Assembly: GCF_004116405.1 (NCBI RefSeq)
Contig: NZ_SDIC01000002.1
Coordinates: forward strand, 248,001-312,000
DNA: 64,000 bases
Direction: 5' to 3'
From: Halegenticoccus tardaugens
GTDB lineage: Archaea > Halobacteriota > Halobacteria > Halobacteriales > Haloferacaceae
The position numbers and the translations under genes were made by a program. The stretch's first letter is position 1, and each line of letters starts with the position of its first letter. Under the pieces are notes generated by a model, which saw only the letters and a program-made list of their open reading frames with translations, did no database searches and was not told the origin of the DNA. This document shows positions 24,652 to 32,196 of the stretch, piece after piece.

Positions 24652-26427
24652 ATGCCATCAAGTGGCAAACAGAGATCTGATCAGAATGCGAGCAGACGGC
24701 GAGTCTTGCAGACGGTTGGGGTGGCCTCGACTGCTGCGCTCGCAGGCTGTCTCGGGAATATGGGCGGTGGTGGTGGTGATTTGGGTGAACGAGTCCCAAC
24801 ATTAACGTTCCAGTATTGGTCCGATCAAGGCCCGCCGACAGTGCTGTTTGAGGAAACCATCTCGAATATCCGGACCGCTACCGACGAATTGGGTATTCAG
24901 ATCGAAACGATGCCGATGACCACAGCCGAGGGGTTGGACGCAGTCGCGAACGATACGCGCGGCTTTCACATCGCGGTAAACAGCCACGGACCCTCTCCAG
25001 GGAGACTTGACCCAAACGAACTCTTAACCAATTACAGTATCGACTTTGCAGGCGCCAACGGCGACTATAATCCGACCAACTATGCAAGTTGCGAGTTCTC
25101 TAAATTCGCTGCACAACAGGCAAACGCTGGTGATTCTGCCAAGCGGCGTGAAGTGGTTGGTGAGGCAATGCGCGTCTTTTCAAAGGACCTCGCCTTTATC
25201 CCGACCATTGAACGGCCAACGACGGCCGCCATCAACACTAGCCAACTCCAGTCCATTGAAGCCGGCTCAGCCGGACTGACCGACACCCATTGGTCTGCAC
25301 TCGTCGAGGCCGGAGTGAGCGCACAGAGTGGTACGGACAGCCTGGTCGCTAACCTGCCGTCAGAGCATCTGACGAGTAGCTTCTACCCGACCGTCGCTGA
25401 CGGAGACTCCATGGGGTTGTACACGAGTTTAACACACTCGCCTCTACTTATGTACGACTCGAACTACGAACTGACGCCTGTCCTCGCAGAGGATTGGGAA
25501 ACGTCTGCCGACGGGACATCAACGACATTTAACCTCCGTGAGGCAACCTTCCACAATGGCGATCCGGTTACACCCGAAGATATCAAGTGGACCTACGAGT
25601 TCCTGAGCGAGCAGTATCACGGCGGTAATTACCAGTGGACCAATCTCCCAGAGGATCTCACTGTCGAAGTCATTGACGAGAGCACCGTCAGCTTCAACAC
25701 CGAAAGCCCTGCACCGACGCTCCTTACGGCAAGTCTCTCAATTTATGGCGTCCTCCCTCAGGGCCCCTACGTTGATGCCGGTATCGAGGATAATCCGACC
25801 GATTTCGACGATCCGATGATCGGTGCAGGACCCTACCGAATTGCGGCCTACAACAACCAAGAGAACATGCAGCTCGAACCACATACTGGCCATCCGATCT
25901 ACGAATCTGATACACAGATCTTGCTACAGTTGTACGACAGTACGGATGGCGTGGTACGTGCGTTCCAAAATGAGGAACTGAACGTCGCGGTTTCACTACA
26001 TCCTGAGGCTGGCCAACAACTGCAAAAGTCGATGGGCGATAACGTTCAGATCATCACTGGTGTGGCCCATCTCCCGTTCGGAGTCATGCCCCAGATGTCG
26101 TTCGCACCGGGTATGTTTCCTGAATTCCGTCAAGCACTCTCGCATATGATCGACCGACAGACCCTGAACGCGACATATGCATTCGGTGAGTCTCAGGTCG
26201 TAACTCATGCTACGTTCAATTCTCAAGAACATCCATGGTATAACGAAGAGGTTCTCACCCAAATTGCGGGTGAGAGAGCAGACGTTGACCAAGCAAAACA
26301 AGTTCTTGAGGATGCCGGCTGGGGATGGGATAATAGCGGTAATCTTCACTACCCTCAGGATGCGAGCATGGAAGCTTGGCCACAAGGCGAAGGGCCTCGT
26401 TCTGAGGACTTCCCTTGTCTCGGATGA
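24652..26427 (+). CDS. Peptide-type ABC substrate-binding lipoprotein, circularly permuted SBP_bac_5 fold
   Basis: 591 residues. Twin-arginine signal SRRRVLQTVGVASTAALAGC with lipobox Cys33, so a Tat-exported lipoprotein. Order of parts is unusual. Residues about 50-200 (TLTFQYWSDQGPP, ISNIRTATDELGIQIE, GDYNPTNYASCEF, KRREVVGEAMRVFSKDLAFI) match the segment that ends a normal SBP_bac_5 protein. Only at about 229 does the normal N-terminal part begin (YTSLTHSPLLMYDSN, HNGDPVTPEDIKWTYEF at 301-317). The chain ends near VDQAKQVLEDAGWGWDNSG, normally followed by about 200 more residues. Thus a circular permutation with all parts present once. Last gene of the importer operon, after a promoter-like CCTTTTTGTAATC. 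Confidence 0.88.
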   Translation: MPSSGKQRSDQNASRRRVLQTVGVASTAALAGCLGNMGGGGGDLGERVPTLTFQYWSDQGPPTVLFEETISNIRTATDELGIQIETMPMTTAEGLDAVANDTRGFHIAVNSHGPSPGRLDPNELLTNYSIDFAGANGDYNPTNYASCEFSKFAAQQANAGDSAKRREVVGEAMRVFSKDLAFIPTIERPTTAAINTSQLQSIEAGSAGLTDTHWSALVEAGVSAQSGTDSLVANLPSEHLTSSFYPTVADGDSMGLYTSLTHSPLLMYDSNYELTPVLAEDWETSADGTSTTFNLREATFHNGDPVTPEDIKWTYEFLSEQYHGGNYQWTNLPEDLTVEVIDESTVSFNTESPAPTLLTASLSIYGVLPQGPYVDAGIEDNPTDFDDPMIGAGPYRIAAYNNQENMQLEPHTGHPIYESDTQILLQLYDSTDGVVRAFQNEELNVAVSLHPEAGQQLQKSMGDNVQIITGVAHLPFGVMPQMSFAPGMFPEFRQALSHMIDRQTLNATYAFGESQVVTHATFNSQEHPWYNEEVLTQIAGERADVDQAKQVLEDAGWGWDNSGNLHYPQDASMEAWPQGEGPRSEDFPCLG

Positions 26428-26718
26428 GCCCCTAACGTCGGAACCCATCCCATCGGCGCTGGCAGCACCCACAAAACATATAACCGACACCACAAAATCG
26501 CTCAGCCGTCCGTGGCGACGGGTGCCTCTGACAGAACTCTCCAGCCCACGAACTCCCCACAGCCCTGAATAGCCCTCGCTGCACGCTTCTATGGTTGGAG
26601 TGGATTCTAGCATGCAGGAGGAGAATTCCACTGTTTTTATCAGTCCCAGCGTGACTAACAAAGCTCATGGAATGAGGGGTGTCGAGGCCTATTTGTGCGG
26701 CGGAGCGACGGACCCCAA
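26428..26718. other. Gene-free spacer
   Basis: 290 bases between the binding protein and the toxin gene. No supportable ORF, hairpin terminator or IS end was seen. Confidence 0.4.
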
Positions 26719-26943
26719 TTAGGTGATCCAGACCTGATCGTCAACGAGATAGATGTAGCCGCGCTTATACAGAATCTCAAAAAGTCCCTTTGCAGATCCC
26801 TCGCTAAATTTCGCAGCAAGAAGTGACCGATGTTCCTCGCCGAACGGGTGAGTATCGTTGTTCAGAATCAGCCACGGACGTGGGTTCTCACCGGATTTGA
26901 ACGGGTCCGATCCCCAGACGACATCGCCGCGCTGGTAGCTCAT
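26719..26943 (-). CDS. MazF/PemK-type toxin, truncated or chimeric
   Basis: 74 residues. The first 37 (YQRGDVVWGSDPFKSGENPRPWLILNNDTHPFGEE) match the start of haloarchaeal PemK/MazF ribonuclease toxins, including the RGDVVW strand and the RPWLIL core. The second half (AAKFSEGSAKGLFEILYKRG then YIYLVDDQV) has no MazF match, while intact members run to about 120-130 residues. It looks like a fusion to another gene's tail after a deletion, so the toxin is probably inactive. Its ATG overlaps the antitoxin stop by four bases, the usual operon form. Confidence 0.6.
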   Translation of the reverse strand: MSYQRGDVVWGSDPFKSGENPRPWLILNNDTHPFGEEHRSLLAAKFSEGSAKGLFEILYKRGYIYLVDDQVWIT

Positions 26944-27326
26944 TCAGTTGCCTCGTCCTCATCCTCGTCCTCGTCGTCGACAGCGTACTCCAACCACTCG
27001 TCCATGTCCTCCTCGCCGAAGCGGTCGTTGGCCGCCCGGGTACTCTCGAGCATGCTGGTGTAGGCCGCGATGTCGTCGTCTTCACCGAGCGCCCAATAGT
27101 TGCCCTTGTGCCGGACAAGTTCGCGATCCTCAAGGCGTGAGAGGACGACGCTGATGCTTCCGGCGTTCACGTCGGTCGCATCTCGAATCCCGCTCTGTGT
27201 GAACGCTTGGTCTGGATGCGTAGCGAGGAAGCGCATAACGCGATCGGCGTTCGTCTCTCCGGTGTGCTGGAGTCGGTCCGGTGGCGACTGACTCGGCTGA
27301 GGATGGGGGGCGTTTGACCGCCCCAC
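26940..27326 (-). CDS. Winged-helix (MarR-like) antitoxin partner of MazF
   Basis: About 128 residues from a GTG start; the true start may lie a few codons later because the first residues (NAPHPQPSQSPP) are low in similarity. A winged helix is visible: NADRVMRFLATHPDQAFTQS, IRDATDVNAGSISVVLSRLE, then the wing LVRHKGNYWAL. The C terminus is very acidic (DDEDEDEDE). Haloarchaeal MazF toxins are often paired with such HTH proteins instead of MazE. It probably represses its own operon and neutralises the toxin, though the toxin here looks broken. Confidence 0.7.
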   Translation of the reverse strand: MGRSNAPHPQPSQSPPDRLQHTGETNADRVMRFLATHPDQAFTQSGIRDATDVNAGSISVVLSRLEDRELVRHKGNYWALGEDDDIAAYTSMLESTRAANDRFGEEDMDEWLEYAVDDEDEDEDEATE

Positions 27327-27423
27327 AAGACAGCCAAGCCGATGCTACCCAGCAAGAGATGCTTGGAACGTATGCGTCTTGAAACCAGAGGGCCACGCTC
27401 GGCCTCAAATCCCGTGGTTGGAT

Positions 27424-27455
27424 TCCCGCGTCTGAAGACGCGGAAGGAGGTCAGT
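27424..27455 (+). repeat. Solo right-end hairpin of a TnpB-type element
   Basis: Stem CCGCGTCT / AGACGCGG with a GA loop (27426-27443), then AAGGAGGTCA. The outer box AGGAGGTCA is the same as in the MITE ending at 53272, and the stem sequence is unlike any other copy here. No body of the element is recognisable to its left. Confidence 0.5.
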
Positions 27456-27580
27456 AACTGGCCGGAATCGAATGAGAATAATCGCCGGTAGGAGGGGGTA
27501 TCCAAAAGCAGTTACAAAATCGGCTAGAAAGACAGAAAATGGAACGTATATCAGTTACGATCGGATCTGTTCTTGGGAAA

Positions 27581-27595
27581 TATTTATGGGGGTCG
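27581..27595 (+). promoter_or_regulatory. TATA box of the aldehyde dehydrogenase gene
   Basis: ATATTTATGGGGG lies 22-36 bases before the ATG at 27617, the distance expected for a leaderless haloarchaeal transcript. This also supports 27617 rather than the further in-frame start at 27539. Confidence 0.5.
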
Positions 27596-27616
27596 TTTGG
27601 CAATAATGGGCTACCG

Positions 27617-29137
27617 ATGTCAACTGACTCCCAATCGAGTGCGAAGGGAAAAAACGAAATTTTGAATCGACACAACGATGCGGCAGCGAATGTCGTCCCC
27701 GAGACTGTCCAACTCTACATCGGCGGACAGTGGATGGAGAGCGCCTCTGGCGAGACGTTTGAAACGCGCGATCCGACCACTGGCCAAACACTTGCTACTC
27801 CTCAAGCAGGCAATTCGACGGACATTGATCGAGCCGTCGACGCTGCATGGAAAGTGTACGACGAGACATGGTCGGGATACTCGCCCGCAGACCGGCAACA
27901 GATTCTGAATACGATAGCTGATCGGGTTGATGAAAACGCGGAGGACTTCGCGACGCTGGAAACACTCGACAACGGCAAGCCGATTAGCGAAGCTCGAATC
28001 GACATGAAACTTGTCGCGGATCACTTCCGATACTTCGCGGGTGCAACTCGGATTAACGAGGGCATGACGTTACCCAGCGACGATCGACGGCATGTGCAGA
28101 CACTCCGCGAGCCGTTTGGCGTCGTCGGGCAGATCATCCCGTGGAACTTCCCCCTCCTCATGGCGGCATGGAAGCTCGCTCCCGCTCTTGCTGTGGGGAA
28201 CGCTGTCGTTCTCAAGCCTGCTGAAGAGACGCCGCTAACGGTGCTGAAACTCATGCACGAAATCGATGATGTCCTTCCCGATGGGGTTGTCAACGTCGTC
28301 ACTGGCTTCGGCACAGAAGCGGGCGAACCGCTCACGGCGCATGAGGGGATTCGGAAGGTCGCGTTCACAGGCTCAACAGAAGTCGGGCGCGAAGTCATGA
28401 AGAACGCTGCCGAGAACATCACCAACATTACGCTTGAACTCGGCGGCAAGAGCCCCCTGATTGTCTACCCAGATGCTGATCTCGATCGTGCGGTCCAAAC
28501 AACCATCACCGCGATTTTCTTCAATACTGGTGAATGTTGTTGTGCAGGATCGCGACTATTCCTCCACGCTGAAATCAAAGACGAGTTCCTTACGAAGTTG
28601 GCCAAGGCTGCCGAGAATCTGACTGTTGACGACCCCCTACTTGAGAGCACCCAACTCGGGCCGAAAGTGACAGAAGAGCAGGTCACACGCACAATGGACT
28701 ACATTGACGAGGCTCGGAAGGCTGGCGCTGAATTCGTTACAGGTGGTGAGAGGCCGGATGACGAGGCCCTTGCAGAGGGATGTTTCGTTACACCCACTCT
28801 TATCGATAATATCGACCACGATAACCGTGCAGTGCAAGAAGAGATCTTTGGGCCTGTCCAAGAGGTCTTCGAATGGACCGACTATAATGAAATGATTGAC
28901 CTCGCAAACGACGTGGATTATGGACTCGCTGCCGGGGTCATTACATCTGATCTCACTGAGGCCCATCGAGCAGCACGAGACCTTGAAGCGGGGAACATCT
29001 GGATCAATCAATATAACGACTTCCCAGCGGGACAGCCGTTTGGTGGTTACAAACAATCTGGTATTGGGCGTGAGACCGCATTTGAGGCCGTCGAGCACTA
29101 CACCCAGACGAAGACCATCAACATGGCACTGGACTGA
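27617..29137 (+). CDS. Aldehyde dehydrogenase (NAD(P)+-dependent)
   Basis: 506 residues from ATG 27617. Classical ALDH landmarks in order: FGVVGQIIPWNFPLLMAAWK, KPAEETPLTVLKL, the cofactor loop AFTGSTEVGREV, general base Glu in LELGGKSP, catalytic Cys in FNTGECCCAGSR, EEIFGPV and PFGGYKQSGIGRE. It oxidises an aldehyde to its acid. The next genes are a glutamine-synthetase-like ligase and a class I amidotransferase, the same trio (PuuC, PuuA, PuuD) used to degrade amines through gamma-glutamyl intermediates, so an aminoaldehyde substrate is plausible. No amine oxidase is present between them. Confidence 0.92.
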   Translation: MSTDSQSSAKGKNEILNRHNDAAANVVPETVQLYIGGQWMESASGETFETRDPTTGQTLATPQAGNSTDIDRAVDAAWKVYDETWSGYSPADRQQILNTIADRVDENAEDFATLETLDNGKPISEARIDMKLVADHFRYFAGATRINEGMTLPSDDRRHVQTLREPFGVVGQIIPWNFPLLMAAWKLAPALAVGNAVVLKPAEETPLTVLKLMHEIDDVLPDGVVNVVTGFGTEAGEPLTAHEGIRKVAFTGSTEVGREVMKNAAENITNITLELGGKSPLIVYPDADLDRAVQTTITAIFFNTGECCCAGSRLFLHAEIKDEFLTKLAKAAENLTVDDPLLESTQLGPKVTEEQVTRTMDYIDEARKAGAEFVTGGERPDDEALAEGCFVTPTLIDNIDHDNRAVQEEIFGPVQEVFEWTDYNEMIDLANDVDYGLAAGVITSDLTEAHRAARDLEAGNIWINQYNDFPAGQPFGGYKQSGIGRETAFEAVEHYTQTKTINMALD

Positions 29138-29458
29138 ATAGTTTCCACGAAAGAATTTTTTTGTGTTATCCTCCTCATATGAAGACAATCCACCGCTCCA
29201 CACTAACCGCTGATTCTTGATAGGGATGGCTGGCTGGCGGTCAACTACGGACGCTACGGCGTGAAGACCATGGCCCGGGCGGCAACCGCCTCACTCGGCC
29301 GTCGAGAACCCCACCAACCGGGAGAGGTTCTCCAGGCACATACCTCAGCCCGTAGCGGCGTCCTCTTCGGGGATTGGTTTGGGGATACCCTCTTGGCGCA
29401 CGGTCACCTTGGACCTACCCTTGACCGCTTCGAGGGTGATGGTCACGGGGCTACGTCC
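29138..29458. other. Spacer with IS-derived sequence
   Basis: 320 bases. The first about 80 hold nothing clear. From about 29220 the GC-rich stretch (GGCTGGCTGGCGGTCAAC, GGATTGGTTTGGGGATACC) resembles IS body sequence leading into the MITE right end at 29459, but no frame can be followed. Confidence 0.3.
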
Positions 29459-29832
29459 GTGAACTACTCCGACCTACCGCACTCGGGCCTCCCCGGCCCT
29501 CGCTTGTTGAGGTCGGGGCTTCCTGTTTCTGCGTCGAAACTTGCACCCGACGTGGGCACAGCGGTTCCAGACTCCGCAGGCGACTTCCCGTTACGGGTGG
29601 TTCGGAGTGTCCCACTCCTACCAAATGGACACTCGGCCATACCCGACGGTGCGCGCTTATTGTCGCGCTTGAACACCGCCGGGAGCGTGGTGAGCATCGT
29701 ACTACCTGCTTCGACCGCGCGGGTAGTAAAGTCGCCGCAGACAGTGAACGTGAACTATGCGGGCGCTGTCTCCCCTCCCTGCTCGCGGCTTCGCCGCTCG
29801 CTGAGGAAGGAGGCGTAGCCCCCTCGATTAAA
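29459..29832 (-). mobile_element. MITE of the TnpB type, copy 3
   Basis: Right end GTGAACTACTCCGACC at 29459 and left end GCTGTCTCCCCTCC...GAGGAAGG ending CCCTCGATTAAAGC near 29832. Very close to copy 2 in the first 200 bases (shared TTGTTGAGGTCGG, CACAGCGGTTCCAGACTCCG, GACTTCCCGTTACGGG). Read on the minus strand it also matches the copy at 34369 (CGGTCGAAGCAGGTAGTA, TGCTCACCAC). It lacks the double-hairpin module found in the copy at 34369. Confidence 0.78.
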
Positions 29833-29920
29833 GCTCAACATATACAACTTTTATTTGTACATTTGGTGACATCTGGGACAAAGGGCGCTACACCATATCA
29901 GATCGTGTGAAACCGAACGA

Positions 29921-31219
29921 TCAGAGCGTCTTCACATACTGATCGCGCTCCCACTGTGTGACGTGGTTACGGAAGGCTCGCAGTTCACACCGTTTCGCTG
30001 CAGTGTATACTTGAATGATTTCTGGACCAAGAATCTCACTGAGCGTTTTGTCGTTCTCTAACGCCTTTAGAGCGAGTTCGGGCGAGGGAGGAAGATTTGG
30101 CCTTCGTCTAGTGGGATTCCCATTAACAGGCTCGGACGGCTCAATTGCTTCCTGGAGGCCATGTAATCCTGCCGCAATAGTGCTTGCGATGACAAGATAT
30201 GGATTGGCATCAGCGCTGGCGATGCGGTTCTCTATACGGGTTACCCCGGGTGGGATTCGAATGGCAGTCATTCGGTTATCATACCCCCATGAGGCAGTAT
30301 ACGGCGCGAACGATCCAGGTTCGTAACGCTTGAAGCCGTTGAGGTTCGGCGTTCCAAGTGCTGCGAGCGAGTCTGCGTGCTCTATCAGCCCCCCGACGAA
30401 GTGACGGCCGTGATCGGATAGTTCCCCATCATCAGCGAAGACATTCACGTCGTCGTTGAACGCACTGACGTGCAGATGATAGCCGTTGCCAGCTCGGTTT
30501 CCGTACGGCTTCGCCATGAACGTAGGCCACTGATTCTGATCGCGACCCACTTGCTTAACCAATCGCTTGAAATCGAACGTCGTGTCGGCTTGCGCGAGTG
30601 GTCGTCCGTAATCGAACAGGACCTCGAGCTGACCCGCTCCGTGTTCATGCTGAAGCGAGTGGATATCGATGCCATAGTTTGCAGCTAATTTGGTGAGCCG
30701 ATTGTAAAACGGCGAGACTTCCTCGGTTGCCCAAGTAACACATTCGTGGTTGTCTGCAGTCGTTGGTCTGTAGTCTTTGTCCGTCTCTTCAAGCAGATAA
30801 AATTCGAGCTCACTTCCGACGTAAAAGTTGAAATTGAACTTATTTTGATCTAAGACACGCTTCAAAACCGTTCGAGGGGCTCCATTCACCACTTTTCCCT
30901 CGTGTTCGAAATCGCATATGACCCGAGCAGCATCATTCCGCCACGGAATGACGGAGAATGTCCTCGGATCCGGATGGACCACACCGTCGCCGTAATTAAT
31001 CTCCGCGCCGAAGCCAGTTCCATCAGGAACATCGTTTCGTGGTGTCTGTGCAAGTAGTAGAAGATTCATCGCGAACCCATCTTCCCAATTTTCGAGGAAG
31101 TAATCGGCTGCGAGCTGTTTGGATCGCGAGATACCGTTTATATCCGGGAATTCAATGAAGACGTGATTGATGTCATCGTGTTCGATTCGAGAAACCATCT
31201 CTGCAGATGCGTCTGACAC
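29921..31219 (-). CDS. Glutamine synthetase-like ligase (gamma-glutamylation, PuuA/GlnA3-type)
   Basis: 432 residues from GTG 31219, chosen because GGAGGTGATC, a perfect Shine-Dalgarno, ends 3 bases before it. GS-fold marks: ELEFYLLEE (metal Glu), QHEHGAGQLEV, GNGYHLHVSAF (metal/substrate His), PGSFAPYTASWGYDNR, VTRIENRIASADANPYL. Architecture is the short GS of the amine-glutamylating type rather than the GlnA1 for ammonia, which is normally larger and better conserved. Likely joins glutamate to an amine or similar compound using ATP. Divergent from a class I amidotransferase, and beside an aldehyde dehydrogenase, which together resemble the Puu pathway (inference). Confidence 0.85.
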   Translation of the reverse strand: MSDASAEMVSRIEHDDINHVFIEFPDINGISRSKQLAADYFLENWEDGFAMNLLLLAQTPRNDVPDGTGFGAEINYGDGVVHPDPRTFSVIPWRNDAARVICDFEHEGKVVNGAPRTVLKRVLDQNKFNFNFYVGSELEFYLLEETDKDYRPTTADNHECVTWATEEVSPFYNRLTKLAANYGIDIHSLQHEHGAGQLEVLFDYGRPLAQADTTFDFKRLVKQVGRDQNQWPTFMAKPYGNRAGNGYHLHVSAFNDDVNVFADDGELSDHGRHFVGGLIEHADSLAALGTPNLNGFKRYEPGSFAPYTASWGYDNRMTAIRIPPGVTRIENRIASADANPYLVIASTIAAGLHGLQEAIEPSEPVNGNPTRRRPNLPPSPELALKALENDKTLSEILGPEIIQVYTAAKRCELRAFRNHVTQWERDQYVKTL

Positions 31220-31456
31220 GTCGATCACCTCCCACCAGTAGGTAGTATTGGTCTCCTTGAGATGGTAGCGGAGCGGTAGTGATAGAACAATAGAATATCT
31301 AAGAACTCGTACGTACTGGACATCCAATCACCCCACTGAGTTTTCACATCTGGTTTTCTAAAGAGTACCATGGGAATTGGTCACTATCGTTTCCGTAACT
31401 GCTCAAATACAATCGAGGTACTATAATTTATTGCTCTCCCTCAATATCGAGTACTC
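31220..31456. promoter_or_regulatory. Divergent promoter region (GS-like / amidotransferase)
   Basis: 237 bases. On the plus strand ACTATAATTTATTG (31420-31433) lies about 25-37 bases before the ATG at 31457, a good TATA box for a near-leaderless message. On the minus strand the GS-like gene has a strong Shine-Dalgarno instead and an AT-rich TATTCTATTG box (about 31285-31295). Confidence 0.45.
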
Positions 31457-32083
31457 ATGATACTCGTCCTCGACGACGAAGTTAGACCCGCGTATCGCTA
31501 TCTTGGGCCAGAAATTGTCCGCCTTATCGATGAGAGTGATTACCATATTTATGCTGAAGACAGAGATCACCCCCCGATCGAGAAGTACGACGGGGTCGTC
31601 ATCAGTGGTAGCACGGCAAGCGTGTATGAAGAAGGATATCCTTGGATTGAAGCACAGATAGCGCTTATTCAAACTTGTCTTGAGCAACAGGTGCCGCTTT
31701 TGGGCATCTGTTTTGGACACCAACTTATTAACGCTGCACTTGGGGGGGAGGTCATCAAAGATCAGCGTCGAGCGACGTTCGTCGAGATGACGGCGGTTGA
31801 TTCAGGCGATCCAATCCTTACAGATGTTGGGTCGATCGTACCTGTCCTACATTCGGATTTGGTCGTCGAACTAGGTACGGATATGGAAGTTATCGCAGAA
31901 ACAGAGTACAATGAATACTTTTGCACTCGTCATGTTGAGCAACCGGTCTGGACTGTTCAATTCCATCCCGAGTTTACTGTTCGCGTACGAGACCAGCCAA
32001 GCGACTGGTCAGATGGAGATCATTCATTCGACGAGTGCAATGCAACGAAAGCAATCAAGAATTTTGTCACGTACTGTCACTGA
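31457..32083 (+). CDS. Class I glutamine amidotransferase-like hydrolase
   Basis: 208 residues. The GATase nucleophile is Cys85 in LLGICFGHQLI, with the oxyanion ISGSTASVYE loop before it and the His/Glu pair in VQFHPEFT. It starts MILVLDDEVRP, so no synthetase domain is fused. Stand-alone class I GATases hydrolyse gamma-glutamyl bonds in some pathways (PuuD role) or glutamine for a partner. Located between the GS-like ligase and NhaC antiporter, a gamma-glutamyl hydrolase role is plausible. Motif closer to GuaA-type GATase than to classical PuuD. Confidence 0.85.
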   Translation: MILVLDDEVRPAYRYLGPEIVRLIDESDYHIYAEDRDHPPIEKYDGVVISGSTASVYEEGYPWIEAQIALIQTCLEQQVPLLGICFGHQLINAALGGEVIKDQRRATFVEMTAVDSGDPILTDVGSIVPVLHSDLVVELGTDMEVIAETEYNEYFCTRHVEQPVWTVQFHPEFTVRVRDQPSDWSDGDHSFDECNATKAIKNFVTYCH

Positions 32084-32196
32084 TTACATCTCCTGTGAGT
32101 TGACAATTTGACCGATAGCGTGCATGTACGGATAGAATCAAGTCCAATATTTCAATTCTATAATGAACTCCAGAGTAATCTGGGTTGGATTATTAA

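Noticed and set aside
24652-26427. First binding protein seen as a truncated or frameshifted gene
   Set aside because: All expected SBP_bac_5 parts are present once in rotated order, in one frame, and a second protein shows the same order.
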